Shown here piece after piece: positions 24,993-34,616 of a DNA stretch of 64,000 nt. Origin of the DNA: UBA1546 sp049302185. GTDB lineage: Bacteria > Nitrospirota > Thermodesulfovibrionia > Thermodesulfovibrionales > UBA1546. The notes under the pieces are model-generated. The model was not told the DNA's origin. It did no database searches and was given only the letters and a program-made list of their open reading frames with translations. The stretch covers positions 124,001 through 188,000 of the forward strand of contig JBAQLV010000013.1 of assembly GCA_049302185.1 (NCBI GenBank). Reading direction: 5' to 3'. Within the stretch, counting starts at the first letter, position 1; every line of letters starts with the position of its first letter. The translations under genes and the position numbers were made by a program.

Positions 24993-26525
24993 GTGAGTAA
25001 GTGGATTATTGCATTAACAGTAATGCTTCCCACTCTTATAGAGATTATCGACACCTCGGTTGTTAATGTCGCCCTTGATCATATCCGGGGAAGCCTTTCA
25101 GCAGGTATAGACGAATCAACATGGACAATAACATCTTATCTTGTTTCTAACGCAATAATAATACCGATGACAGGATGGCTGAGCAGGCTTTTTGGAAGAA
25201 AGAGGTATCTGATTTTTTCTATATCATTATTCACCCTGAGTTCCCTGCTTTGCGGTTCTGCATGGAGTCTCCAGAGCCTCGTGTTTTTCAGAATACTTCA
25301 GGGCATCGGCGGCGGCGCCATGATGCCTATTTCTCAGTCTATACTCCTTGAGACATTTCCACCGAGACAGCACGGCATGGCAATGGCAATATTCGGCGTG
25401 GGAGTAATGTTCGGCCCTATTATCGGCCCTTTGCTTGGGGGCTGGATTACTGATAACTGGTCATGGAACTGGATATTCTTTATCAACATACCCATAGGTA
25501 TCGTCTCAATCCTTATGACTGTATTCTTTATAACAGACCCGCCTTATATGAAGAGGATGAAGATGAAGATAGATTACTGGGGGCTTGCATTCCTTGCTAT
25601 CGGACTTGGATGCCTCCAGATAGTGCTTGATAAAGGCCAGATGGAGGACTGGTTTTCATCAGGATTCATTACATGGCTTACGATAATATCTGTTTCATCA
25701 CTCATTTTTTTTGTGATAATTGAGTTCTTTGCAGAGCATCCTATAGTTAATCTGAGAGCATTCAAGAACATTTCATTCAGTGCCGGGAATATTGTCATGT
25801 TCTTTGCGTTTTTCAATCTCTTTGGAAGTATTGTGCTTCTTCCGATATTCCTTCAGACACTGATGGGCTACACTGCTACACTTGCAGGAGTGGTGCTTGG
25901 TCCCGGAGGAATCGCAACTCTTATAGCGATGCCTGTGGCGGGAATGCTTGTGACAAAGATGAATCCTAAGATACTGCTCGGTTCCGGCATAATCATAGCC
26001 GCTTATTCCACTCATTTAATGGCCTTGTTTAATCTTAATGCGGATTTCAATACAATCATATGGCCGAGGGTGGTGCTCGGCGTCGGGATGGGTTTTCTCT
26101 TTATTCCGCTTACAACAATGACAATGTCAAATGTGAAAAAGGAAGATATGGCAAATGCATCGGCTATCTATAATCTCCTCAGAAATCTTGGCGGCAGCTT
26201 TGGCGTTGCATTTATCACAACCATGATTGCAAGGCGAGCGCAGTTTCATCAGGTGCGAATAGTGGATCATCTTACACCATTTGATACTGCTTATCAGGCG
26301 GCATCTTCAAAGGCAGCCCAATTGTTTCAGTATAGAGGTGTTCCGGCGTCCGAGTCCGCTGATGCGGGACTGAGCGCCATCTATCATCAATTGCTCAGGC
26401 AGGCTTCCATGCTTTCATTCAATGATGCTTTTTATCTGTTGGGCGTGCTTTTGGTCTGCACGCTTCCACTGGTGTTATTTATGAAAACTGCAAAGAGAGG
26501 ATTAGTTCACGGAGACATGCATTAA
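24993..26525 (+). CDS. DHA2-family (EmrB-type) MFS drug exporter
   Basis: A 510-residue transporter with a GTG start. Predicted 14 membrane helices, with the DHA2 motifs TLIEIIDTSVVNVALDHI in TM1, WLSRLFGRKRYL in loop 2-3 and GPIIGPLLGGWITDNWSWNWIFFINIPIGI (motif C) in TM5-6. It exports hydrophobic compounds by proton antiport through EmrA and an outer membrane channel. Confidence 0.94.
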   Translation: MSKWIIALTVMLPTLIEIIDTSVVNVALDHIRGSLSAGIDESTWTITSYLVSNAIIIPMTGWLSRLFGRKRYLIFSISLFTLSSLLCGSAWSLQSLVFFRILQGIGGGAMMPISQSILLETFPPRQHGMAMAIFGVGVMFGPIIGPLLGGWITDNWSWNWIFFINIPIGIVSILMTVFFITDPPYMKRMKMKIDYWGLAFLAIGLGCLQIVLDKGQMEDWFSSGFITWLTIISVSSLIFFVIIEFFAEHPIVNLRAFKNISFSAGNIVMFFAFFNLFGSIVLLPIFLQTLMGYTATLAGVVLGPGGIATLIAMPVAGMLVTKMNPKILLGSGIIIAAYSTHLMALFNLNADFNTIIWPRVVLGVGMGFLFIPLTTMTMSNVKKEDMANASAIYNLLRNLGGSFGVAFITTMIARRAQFHQVRIVDHLTPFDTAYQAASSKAAQLFQYRGVPASESADAGLSAIYHQLLRQASMLSFNDAFYLLGVLLVCTLPLVLFMKTAKRGLVHGDMH

Positions 26526-26596
26526 ACATAAAAAATGTATTTTTGGGTTAAAATAAATAGATGGAAACAGTAGTCATTAAAGGCAGGAGGTAAAAT

Positions 26597-27868
26597 ATGA
26601 GAAAAGCCATTTTCACTATCGTGCTGCTCCTGTTAGTTCTTCCTTACAGCGCAGGGGCTGAGGAGGCCATAAAAACGAGCGAGGTTCTCGATCTGAAAAG
26701 GTGTGTTGAAATAGCCCTGCAAAAACACCCTGACATCGTTGCCGCTGCGGGTGAGGTGGAGGTAAATCAGAGCAGGATCGGTCAGGCAAAGGCTAATTAT
26801 TATCCTCAGGTAGACCTGTCGTCAGGCTATAAAAAGTATTCGCCTGTTTCCAAGACCTCAAATAATTCCCTTGATGAATATAAGAGCAGCGCAACGCTTA
26901 AACAGAACATCTTTGATTTTGGAAAGACCGCAACCGAAGTGGAAATTCAGACGCTGAACCGCGAATCAACAAATTCTGACCTCAGGAATATAAAAGAAAG
27001 AGTAGTCTTAAATGTTAAACAAGCGTATTACGGATTTTTACAGGCAAAACAGAACAGGGATGTTGCCTTGGATACTGTTAAACAATTTGAACAGCACCTT
27101 CAGCAGGCAAAGGGGTTCTATGAAGCCGGCACAAAACCTAAATTTGATGTGACAAAGGCAGAGGTGGATTTAAGCAATGCAAGGCTTAATCTTATAAAGG
27201 CGGCAAACGCCCTCAGGATAGCCAAGGTTGTTCTTGATAATGCAATGGGTATGCCTAATGCTCCTGAATACATGATTGAAGATGCTCTTCTATATCAGAA
27301 ATACAACATAACGCTCAAAGATGCGATTGATAAGGCATACGAGAACAGGCCGGACCTTAAGTCAGTAATCACAAAGAAGGCTGCTGCGGAGTCCTCAATA
27401 GACCTTGCTAAAAAGGGATACTATCCAACACTGTCAGGCAATGCCGGGTATGACTGGTCAGGTGAAAAACTTCCGCTTCAGGATGGCTGGAATGTAGGTG
27501 TGACCATTACGCTGCCTATATTCAGCGGCTATCTAACTGAACATCAGGTGAAAGAGGCAAGGGCAAAGTTGAATGTGGTTAAGGCTCAGGAGGAATCATT
27601 CAGGCAGGGTGTTCTTCTTGAAGTTCAGCAGGCATATCTTAATCTGCGGGAGGCTGAGGAGAGGATTTCTACCGCACAGCTTATTGTAAAGCAGGCGCAG
27701 GAAAACCTTGAGCTTGCAAACGGCAGATACGCAGCAGGACTGGGAAATCCTATTGAGGTTACGGATGCTCAGATTGCATACAGCAATGCAAAGACATCGC
27801 ATATTCAGGCTCTCTCGGACTACAATGTTGCAATGGCAAGTCTTGAGAAAGCAATGGGGGTTAGATAA
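26597..27868 (+). CDS. TolC-family outer membrane efflux protein (second copy)
   Basis: A 423-residue TolC-like protein with a strong GGAGG site and a signal peptide ending near AGAEE. It has the paired motifs DLKRCVEIALQKHPDIVAA and VLLEVQQAYLNLREAEERI. It overlaps the macA ATG (TAATG), so it is translated with MacA and probably serves the MacAB pump; it differs clearly from the copy at 17999. Confidence 0.9.
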   Translation: MRKAIFTIVLLLLVLPYSAGAEEAIKTSEVLDLKRCVEIALQKHPDIVAAAGEVEVNQSRIGQAKANYYPQVDLSSGYKKYSPVSKTSNNSLDEYKSSATLKQNIFDFGKTATEVEIQTLNRESTNSDLRNIKERVVLNVKQAYYGFLQAKQNRDVALDTVKQFEQHLQQAKGFYEAGTKPKFDVTKAEVDLSNARLNLIKAANALRIAKVVLDNAMGMPNAPEYMIEDALLYQKYNITLKDAIDKAYENRPDLKSVITKKAAAESSIDLAKKGYYPTLSGNAGYDWSGEKLPLQDGWNVGVTITLPIFSGYLTEHQVKEARAKLNVVKAQEESFRQGVLLEVQQAYLNLREAEERISTAQLIVKQAQENLELANGRYAAGLGNPIEVTDAQIAYSNAKTSHIQALSDYNVAMASLEKAMGVR

Positions 27869-29031
27869 TGAAGAAAATTCTTATCGGCATCGCAATTGTT
27901 ATTGTGCTCGGTATTGTTGTCTTTATTGCATTCAGGAAGAAAGAGAACGGATTAAACTTCAGAACCGAAAAAATCAGCAAGGGGGACATAGTTGAGACGG
28001 TTACTGCTTCAGGGAATGTAAATGCGGTAACCACCGTGCTTGTCGGCACTCAGGTCTCAGGGACAATAAAGACTATTTATGCTGATTTCAATTCGCCTGT
28101 TAAGAGGGGACAGCTTATAGCGCAGATTGACCCTGCGACATTTGAGGCTCAGGTTGAGCAGGCAAGAGCAAATCTGCTTTATGCCAAGGCAAATCTGGAG
28201 AAGGCCGATGCGTCTTTTATTGATGCAAAGAGGACAATGGAGAGGAATAAAGCGCTTTTCTCAAAGGATCTCATTGCCAGAAGCGAGGTTGACACAGCAG
28301 AGACAAATTATGAAACGTCAAAGGCTCAGATAAATGCGTCAAAGGCTCAGATTGCACAGGCAGAGGCATCTTTGAAGGTTGCAGAGACCAATCTAAGATA
28401 TACAAGAATTATTTCGCCTGTTAACGGCATAGTTGTTTCAAGGAATGTGGATGTCGGGCAGACTGTTGCCGCAAGTTTTCAGACGCCGACTCTTTTCACT
28501 ATTGCGCAGGACCTCACAAAAATGCAGATAGATACGAATGTGGCTGAGGCTGACATAGGCAAGGTAAAGCAAGGGCAGACTGTTGAGTTCACTGTTGACG
28601 CCTACCCTGACAGCCCTTTTAAAGGCAGTGTCTCTGAGATAAGGAACGCACCGATTACCGTTCAGAATGTTGTCACCTATGACGTGGTAGTCAAGGTACA
28701 CAACCCTGAACTGAAACTCAAACCAGGTATGACCGCAAACGTATCAATCATCGTTTCGAGCAAGAAGGATGTCCTCAGGATTCCCAATGCGGCCCTCCGT
28801 TTCCGGCCCTCGGAAAATAGCGGTATGACTCGACAAAAGCCGAAGGGCAGCGGGGTCTGGGTCCTTGAGAACAAGAAACCGAAACGCATCGCAATAACCA
28901 CCGGCATAAACGACGGCACGTATACAGATCTGCTTTCGGGAGAAGTCAGGGAGGGACAGGAGATTATCGTGGATTCTCTTGCAAAACCCAAGAACCAGTC
29001 CCAGTCGTCAGGGCCGCGCATGCGTTTCTGA
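27868..29031 (+). CDS. macA: MacA-type periplasmic adaptor
   Basis: A 387-residue adaptor with one N-terminal membrane helix (ILIGIAIVIVLGIVVFIAF) and the HlyD/MacA order: lipoyl half (VETVTASGNVNAVTTVLVGTQVSGTI), short coiled coil, lipoyl half (RIISPVNGIVVSRNVDVGQTV), beta barrel. The linker near residue 310-330 is rich in R, P and S. It feeds the ABC pump encoded next and stops 1 bp before that ATG. Confidence 0.92.
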   Translation: MKKILIGIAIVIVLGIVVFIAFRKKENGLNFRTEKISKGDIVETVTASGNVNAVTTVLVGTQVSGTIKTIYADFNSPVKRGQLIAQIDPATFEAQVEQARANLLYAKANLEKADASFIDAKRTMERNKALFSKDLIARSEVDTAETNYETSKAQINASKAQIAQAEASLKVAETNLRYTRIISPVNGIVVSRNVDVGQTVAASFQTPTLFTIAQDLTKMQIDTNVAEADIGKVKQGQTVEFTVDAYPDSPFKGSVSEIRNAPITVQNVVTYDVVVKVHNPELKLKPGMTANVSIIVSSKKDVLRIPNAALRFRPSENSGMTRQKPKGSGVWVLENKKPKRIAITTGINDGTYTDLLSGEVREGQEIIVDSLAKPKNQSQSSGPRMRF

Positions 29032-29032
29032 T

Positions 29033-29773
29033 ATGGCCCTTATCGAAACACAGGAGATCACCAAGACCTATAGGCTCGGTGATATAGCGTTGAATGCCCT
29101 CAATACTGTTTCACTCATTATTGAGAGGGGGGAATTCATAGCCATCATGGGGCCTTCAGGCTCGGGTAAGTCTACGTTCATGAACATCCTCGGCTGTCTT
29201 GATAAGCCGACGAGCGGAAGGTATCTCCTTGAAGGGATCGATGTGGCACATATGAACAGGGATGAACTGGCATCCATACGGAACAAAAAAATAGGCTTTG
29301 TCTTTCAGGGATTCAATCTTCTGCCGAGGACTTCAGCGCTGGAGAATGTTGAGCTTCCGCTGCTCTATGACGGGTTTCCCGCAAAGGAGCGGGCGGACCG
29401 GGCAGCAGCAGCCCTTGCAACAGTCGGGCTTGCAGGCAGGGGAAACCACCACCCGAACCAGCTTTCAGGAGGTCAGCAGCAGAGGGTGGCCATTGCAAGG
29501 GCGCTTGTAAATAATGCGCCGATAATCCTTGCAGACGAGCCGACAGGCAATCTTGACACAAAGACAAGCGCTGAGATAATGGAGCTTTTTACGAAGCTGA
29601 ATGCAGAATCAAATATCACAATAATACTTATAACCCATGAGGCTGATATAGCAGCATACAGCAGGCGGGCAATAAAATTTCGCGACGGCTGTATTGTGAG
29701 TGATGAGGTAACCCCCGTTAGAAATCTTCAATTTCTAAACGGGGCAAATAAAAAACGAGCGCTAAAGACATGA
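29033..29773 (+). CDS. macB: MacB/LolD-type ABC transporter ATPase
   Basis: The start at 29033 (MALIETQEITKTYRLGDI) fits the family and directly follows the macA stop. Walker A is MGPSGSGKST, the signature is LSGGQQQRVAIARAL and Walker B is IILADEPTGNLD. It powers the permease encoded next. The C-terminus (PVRNLQFLNGANKKRALKT) is not part of the ABC fold; it comes from a palindromic repeat (29713-29744) that also forms the C-terminus of MurF. Confidence 0.94.
   Translation: MALIETQEITKTYRLGDIALNALNTVSLIIERGEFIAIMGPSGSGKSTFMNILGCLDKPTSGRYLLEGIDVAHMNRDELASIRNKKIGFVFQGFNLLPRTSALENVELPLLYDGFPAKERADRAAAALATVGLAGRGNHHPNQLSGGQQQRVAIARALVNNAPIILADEPTGNLDTKTSAEIMELFTKLNAESNITIILITHEADIAAYSRRAIKFRDGCIVSDEVTPVRNLQFLNGANKKRALKT
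29713..29744. repeat. PVR-x-FLxGANK palindrome at the macB ATPase 3' end
   Basis: CCCCGTTAGAAAT and ATTTCTAAACGGGG flank CTTCA. The same element occurs at 62059-62087 in murF in the same reading frame. Confidence 0.85.
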
Positions 29774-30999
29774 TTAATATACCTTCAACATTGAAAATAT
29801 CATTCAGGGCATTAAGGGTGAACAAGATGCGTTCAGCCCTTACAATGCTTGGCATTGTTATCGGAGTGGGCGCAGTGATTGCGATGCTTGCTGTGGGGAA
29901 AGGCGCCAGCCAGAAAATAGCAGACCAGATAGCAAGTATAGGAAGCAATCTTCTTATAATACTGCCGGGCTCAACTTCGGCAGGGGGGGTGAGAATGGGC
30001 GCAGGCACCCAGCCTACACTCACCATGGGTGATACAGATGCAATTGTCAGGGAGTGCCCTGCAGTTGCTGATGTTGCGCCGGTCCACAGCGGGGTGGCCC
30101 AGGTGGTCTACGGCAACCAGAACTGGTCTACCAGCATCACCGGAACCACGACGAATATGCTTTCTGTGAGGGACTGGCCCCTGGCAGAGGGAAGGCCTTT
30201 CAGTGATGAAGAAGTCAGGAGCGCGGCAAAGGTCTGTCTGCTCGGCCAGACGGTTGTTGATAATCTCTTCGGCGGTATCAACCCTATCGGCCAGATCATC
30301 AGGATAAAGAATGTTCCCTTTAGTGTAATCGGGATTCTTGAGGCCAAAGGCCAGGACCCTGGAGGACATGACCAGGACGATACCATCTATGTCCCGATAA
30401 CAACGGCGCAGAAGAAGCTCTTCGGCACGGCATTCCCCGGCATGGTGAGGATTATCATGGTGAAGGCAAAAAGCACCGAAGACCTTACTGCAGCAGAAAA
30501 ACAGATAAACGAACTGCTGAAGCAGAGGCACCATATAGGACAGAAGCAGGATGACGACTTTACAGTGCGTAACCTTACCCAGATGATGCAGGCCGCCGAG
30601 CAGTCAGCGAAGGTGATGACCCTTCTGCTTGGGGCCATCGCGTCCGTATCCCTGCTTGTGGGAGGCATCGGCATTATGAACATCATGCTTGTCTCGGTCA
30701 CTGAACGAACCAGGGAGATCGGCATCAGGATGGCGATCGGCGCGAAGACTTGGGACATCAGGCTCCAGTTCATTATAGAGGCGCTCATTCTTTCCCTGAT
30801 CGGGGGTATTGTGGGGATCATCATAGGGATATCAGGCTCGAAGATATTGTCGATGCTGGCAGGATGGAGTATTGTAGTGTCTCCCCTTTCTGTATTTTTG
30901 GCCTTTGGCTTTTCAGGAATGGTCGGAATATTTTTTGGTTTTTACCCTGCATACAGGGCTTCTCTGCTTGACCCCATAGATGCGTTAAGATACGAATAA
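29770..30999 (+). CDS. macB: MacB-type ABC transporter permease
   Basis: A 409-residue permease coupled to the ATPase gene by ATGA. One N-terminal membrane helix (MLGIVIGVGAVIAMLAVG), a large periplasmic MacB_PCD domain, and three C-terminal helices with the FtsX signature IGIRMAIGAKTWDIRLQFIIEALILSLIGGIVGI. The end PAYRASLLDPIDALRYE is typical for the family. With MacA and the second TolC it makes a complete pump for macrolides, peptides or lipids. Confidence 0.93.
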   Translation: MINIPSTLKISFRALRVNKMRSALTMLGIVIGVGAVIAMLAVGKGASQKIADQIASIGSNLLIILPGSTSAGGVRMGAGTQPTLTMGDTDAIVRECPAVADVAPVHSGVAQVVYGNQNWSTSITGTTTNMLSVRDWPLAEGRPFSDEEVRSAAKVCLLGQTVVDNLFGGINPIGQIIRIKNVPFSVIGILEAKGQDPGGHDQDDTIYVPITTAQKKLFGTAFPGMVRIIMVKAKSTEDLTAAEKQINELLKQRHHIGQKQDDDFTVRNLTQMMQAAEQSAKVMTLLLGAIASVSLLVGGIGIMNIMLVSVTERTREIGIRMAIGAKTWDIRLQFIIEALILSLIGGIVGIIIGISGSKILSMLAGWSIVVSPLSVFLAFGFSGMVGIFFGFYPAYRASLLDPIDALRYE

Positions 31000-31317
31000 A
31001 AAGTCCAGCATGAAATCGCTCAATTAACCCGAATAAGGCAGACATTGCTCAAAAATTTCTTTAACTCGATAATTTTATTAAAATATCTTCATTTGTTATA
31101 TTCACTGAAATATTCCAAAAACCATCAGAGAGAGGTGTGCTAAGGTATCGAAAAATAAATTTTTTCACAACATCTGCCTTATTTAAATGTATTTTTTCGG
31201 TTTATTTTTGCCTGAAACTCCCGTTATAATAATAAATCACCTATTGCAAGACTATGAATTAACGTAACAGGCAGTGCATTACGTGCTGACTTGTTACGGT
31301 TGTTACAGGGAGGAAGA
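31000..31317. other. Intergenic region before metV: inverted repeats and a promoter
   Basis: No gene is seen. AATAAGGCAGA (31032-31042) returns as TCTGCCTTATT (31173-31183), about 130 bp apart. A good -10 (TATAAT, near 31232) lies upstream of metV. A partial hairpin, GTAACAGGCAGTGC paired loosely with GTGCTGACTTGTTAC, sits just before the GGGAGG ribosome site. No known riboswitch core was recognised. Confidence 0.5.
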
Positions 31318-31983
31318 ATGATTATCACAAAGAAGCGGGATTTAAAAGATCTGATGGAAAACGTAAAAAACTACAGGAGTTTTTTTCTGATAGGATGCTC
31401 TGAGTGCGCAACACTGTGCGGAACCGGAGGGGAACCCGAGCTTAAGGCTATGAAAGAGACGCTTGAGGCAGAAGGCAAGTCTGTTACAGGAACATTTGTT
31501 GCAAAGACAGGCTGTCAGGTACTCGGCACAAAAGTTGAATTGAAGCCATTCAAAGAGGCGATGGATAAAACAGACTGCATTATTGTCATGTCATGCGGAG
31601 CAGGCACGCAGACCGCTGTAGATTTATATGAGGACAAAGCTGTTTTTGCTTCAAACGACAGCCTTTTCCTCGGGAATATGACAAGACTTCAGTTCTTTGA
31701 TGAGAGATGTTCATTGTGCGGAAAGTGCATTCTTGACAAAACAGGCGGTATATGTCCGATTACAGCATGTCCGAAAGGGATATTAAACGGGCCATGCGGC
31801 GGATGCAAGGACGGCCATTGCGAAATAAGCCCTGATATAAAGTGCGCATGGGTAAGGATATATGAGAGGATGAAGAAGCTTGACAAACTTCAGGAACTCT
31901 GCGAGGTAACAATAGAGGCAAAAGACTGGTCAGCATCACAGAAGCCAAGGACACTTGTGGCGAGGGAGGAGAAAAAGAAATGA
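31318..31983 (+). CDS. metV: MetV: zinc/iron-sulfur partner of methylene-THF reductase
   Basis: The ATG at 31318 has GGGAGG in front and is preferred to the upstream in-frame start. The ~221-residue protein has the methylene-tetrahydrofolate reductase C-terminal (MTHFR_C) domain, rich in cysteines: GCSECATLCGTGG, CSLCGKC, GGICPITACPKGILNGPCGGCKDGHCE. In acetogens such as Moorella, MetV forms a complex with MetF and takes part in electron delivery to methylene-THF. It overlaps metF by 4 bp. Confidence 0.9.
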   Translation: MIITKKRDLKDLMENVKNYRSFFLIGCSECATLCGTGGEPELKAMKETLEAEGKSVTGTFVAKTGCQVLGTKVELKPFKEAMDKTDCIIVMSCGAGTQTAVDLYEDKAVFASNDSLFLGNMTRLQFFDERCSLCGKCILDKTGGICPITACPKGILNGPCGGCKDGHCEISPDIKCAWVRIYERMKKLDKLQELCEVTIEAKDWSASQKPRTLVAREEKKK

Positions 31984-32861
31984 GCTTTAAAGATATATTG
32001 AATTCAGAAAAATTCGTTGTAACGGCAGAGGTAGGCCCGCCAAAAGGCACTGATATAAAAGAGATGATACACCACATGGAGATTTTGAAGGGCAAGGTGG
32101 ATGCTGTTAATGTTACAGACAACCAGTCCGCTGTTATGCGTATATGTTCAATGGCTGTATCCAAGATTGCGCTTGAACACGGACTTGAGCCGATATTCCA
32201 GATGACATGCCGAGACAGGAACAGGATCGGACTCCAGTCAGACCTCCTTGGCGCAAATATACTTGGAATAAAGAATGTGCTCTGCATGACAGGAGACCAT
32301 GTATCAGCGGGAGACCATAAAGGCGCAAAGCCTGTTTATGATGTTGAATCAGTTCAGCTTCTAAAGATTGTTGACGGATTGAATAACGGGAAAGACATGT
32401 CAGGCAATGAAATGAAAGGCTCTACTGATTTCTTTCAGGGCGCTGTTGTAACGCCTGAGGCAAACCCGATTGAACCGCAATTGATAAAGTTTGAAAAAAA
32501 GATACGGGCAGGAGCAAAGTTTTTCCAGACACAGGCGATATATGATATTGAGAAGTTCAAAGATTTTATGAAACATGCAAGAAAATTCCCCGTGAAGATA
32601 CTCGCAGGGTTTGTTGTCCTGAAATCTGCAGGCATGGCTAACTTCCTTAATAACAATGTCCCCGGAATCAGAGTTCCGCAGACATTGATTGACGAGCTTA
32701 AGGCGGCAGGTAAAGAAAAAGCGCTTGATACAGGCATGAACATCACGGCAAGGCATATAAAACAGTTGAAGGAAGAAAAAATATGCGATGGCGTTCATAT
32801 CATGGCAATCGGCATGGAAGACAAAGTGCCTTTGATAATGGAGAGGGCAGGACTTCTTTAA
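31980..32861 (+). CDS. metF: Methylenetetrahydrofolate reductase
   Basis: A 293-residue FAD-dependent TIM barrel. Signature segments are VTAEVGPPKGTD, VTDNQSAVMRICSMA, EPIFQMTCRDRNRIGLQSDLLGA and ILCMTGDH-like VLCMTGDHVSAGDH. It reduces methylene-THF to methyl-THF for methionine synthesis or, with MetV, for the reductive acetyl-CoA pathway. The tight metV-metF pair favours the MetFV type of complex, but the window has no other Wood-Ljungdahl gene. Confidence 0.94.
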   Translation: MSFKDILNSEKFVVTAEVGPPKGTDIKEMIHHMEILKGKVDAVNVTDNQSAVMRICSMAVSKIALEHGLEPIFQMTCRDRNRIGLQSDLLGANILGIKNVLCMTGDHVSAGDHKGAKPVYDVESVQLLKIVDGLNNGKDMSGNEMKGSTDFFQGAVVTPEANPIEPQLIKFEKKIRAGAKFFQTQAIYDIEKFKDFMKHARKFPVKILAGFVVLKSAGMANFLNNNVPGIRVPQTLIDELKAAGKEKALDTGMNITARHIKQLKEEKICDGVHIMAIGMEDKVPLIMERAGLL

Positions 32862-32886
32862 ATTTTATTAAAAACGGCTACTGTTG

Positions 32887-34293
32887 TTAATGTCTGGCAA
32901 GTCCTGTTTTCCTTGCCGTCTCTGCCACTGCGTGCGCGACTGAGGAGACAACCTTTCTGTCAAATCCGCTGGGGATGATGTAGTCTTCATGCAGTTCATC
33001 GTCCTTTATTATGTGGGCAATCGCTTCAGCAGCGGCAAACTTAATATCTTCATTTACGCCCTTTGCCCTGACGTCCAGTAACCCGCGGAATATTCCCGGA
33101 AAACTCAGCATGTTGTTTATCTGATTTGGATAATCAGACCTCCCTGTTGCAAGAACACGCACTATCGGAAATGCATCCTCCGGCGCTATCTCGGGGTCGG
33201 GATTTGCCAGAGCAAATACAATAGGATTCTTTGACATCTTCTTGATGTCGTCAGTGGTTATGATGTTTGGCGCTGAAAGACCTATGAAGACATCAGCTCC
33301 TTGCATTGCATCTGATATGCTTCCTTTTATTTTTCTTGGATTGGTTATCTTTGCAAGCGCCTTCTTAAAGGTGTCCATGTCATGTTTTCTTCCTGTATAG
33401 ACTGCGCCGTGTTTGTCACAGACTGTTATATCTCTTATACCGTAAGCTGAAAGTATTTTTGCGGTGGCGGAACCTGCTGCGCCGGCGCCGACAACAACTA
33501 TTCTGAACTTTCTTATATTTTTTTTCAGCAGCCTTGATACATTTATAAGCGCTGCAAGCACAACAACAGCAGTGCCGTGCTGGTCGTCATGGATTACAGG
33601 GATGTCAAGTTCTCTCCTCAGCCTGTCCTCAACCTCAAAGCATCTTGGCGCTGATATGTCCTCAAGATTTATTCCGCCAAACGGAATGGAAATGTTTTTT
33701 ACTGTATTTACAATCTCATTGACGTCTTTGGTATTTAAAGCAATCGGGAATGCGTCAATGCCTGCAAACTCCTTGAATATCATTGCCTTGCCTTCCATGA
33801 CAGGCATCGCAGCCTCGGGACCTATGTTGCCGAGGCCGAGCACCGCAGTGCCGTCAGTCACCACTGCGACAGAATTGCCCTTTATCGTATAGCGGAATAA
33901 ATGCTCTTTGTTTTCATGAATGTCCATGCATACCCTTGCAACTCCCGGAGTGTATACTTGTGAAAGGTCATTACTGTCTCTTATAGGAACCTTGTTGTGT
34001 ATCTCAATCTTGCCGCCTTCGTGCGCAGAAAATGTCCTGTCCATGACCCTCAGGACCCTTACGCCCTCGATGCTTTTTATAGAGGTTACAATAGTCTTTT
34101 CGTGTTTTTCGTCACGGGCATTAACAGTGATGTCCCTGATAATCTTCCCCTTCTCAACGCGTACGATATCAATTGAGCCGAGGTCGCCTCCTGCATAACT
34201 TAATGCTGTTGCAAGCCTTGCGAACATTCCGACTTTGTTGTCTATTTCCACACGGATGGTTATGCTGTAACTCGGGCTTGGGACGTGCGCCAT
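32887..34293 (-). CDS. NAD(P)-dependent malic enzyme with N-terminal ACT domain
   Basis: A 468-residue enzyme that decarboxylates malate to pyruvate. The first ~80 residues form an ACT domain (SITIRVEIDNKVGMFARLATALSYAGGDLGSI), a likely amino-acid or ligand sensor. The malic domain follows with VYTPGVARVC, the catalytic Lys region and HDDQHGTAVVVLAALIN, and a Rossmann domain (VVVGAGAAGSATAKIL). It is convergent with metF and transcribed away from the tRNA genes. Confidence 0.94.
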   Translation of the reverse strand: MAHVPSPSYSITIRVEIDNKVGMFARLATALSYAGGDLGSIDIVRVEKGKIIRDITVNARDEKHEKTIVTSIKSIEGVRVLRVMDRTFSAHEGGKIEIHNKVPIRDSNDLSQVYTPGVARVCMDIHENKEHLFRYTIKGNSVAVVTDGTAVLGLGNIGPEAAMPVMEGKAMIFKEFAGIDAFPIALNTKDVNEIVNTVKNISIPFGGINLEDISAPRCFEVEDRLRRELDIPVIHDDQHGTAVVVLAALINVSRLLKKNIRKFRIVVVGAGAAGSATAKILSAYGIRDITVCDKHGAVYTGRKHDMDTFKKALAKITNPRKIKGSISDAMQGADVFIGLSAPNIITTDDIKKMSKNPIVFALANPDPEIAPEDAFPIVRVLATGRSDYPNQINNMLSFPGIFRGLLDVRAKGVNEDIKFAAAEAIAHIIKDDELHEDYIIPSGFDRKVVSSVAHAVAETARKTGLARH

Positions 34294-34526
34294 GATTGTT
34301 CTCCTTTGAATATAGGTTTATAATCTCAATTATCGCATAAGATGATAAAATTTTTAAGTGGAATAATTTTTGGCATAGATGCAATTGTTTTGCCGCTTTG
34401 AACTGAAAAGGCGGTAAAGCAATGCAATTCTTGAAAAATACTGTAGGCAGAAATATAATTGAAGATGTCGCCATGATGCTTAACAGAAAGACTAAATAAA
34501 ATTATATGTAAGAGATAATCAATCTT

Positions 34527-34604
34527 TGGCGGTCCCAACGGGATTCGAACCCGTGTTTTAGCCTTGAGAGGGCCACGTCCTAGACCGGGCTAGACGATGG
34601 GACC
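34527..34604 (-). tRNA. tRNA-Glu (anticodon CTC), CCA encoded
   Basis: On the minus strand the acceptor GGTCCCA pairs with TGGGACC. The anticodon stem TGGCC/GGCTA encloses the loop CTCTCAA with anticodon CTC. The T arm is ACGGGTTCGAATCCCGT. G at the discriminator position is followed by an encoded CCA (34529-34527). Confidence 0.95.
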
Positions 34605-34616
34605 AACAAACAACAA

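Noticed and set aside
27868..29031. macA-like gene as a second RND adaptor
   Set aside because: It overlaps the TolC gene and is directly followed by an ABC ATPase and a MacB-type permease, with no RND pump, so MacA is the better reading.
31190..31317. SAM, THF or cobalamin riboswitch before metV-metF
   Set aside because: Only a loose hairpin near the ribosome site is visible; none of the conserved core motifs was recognised.
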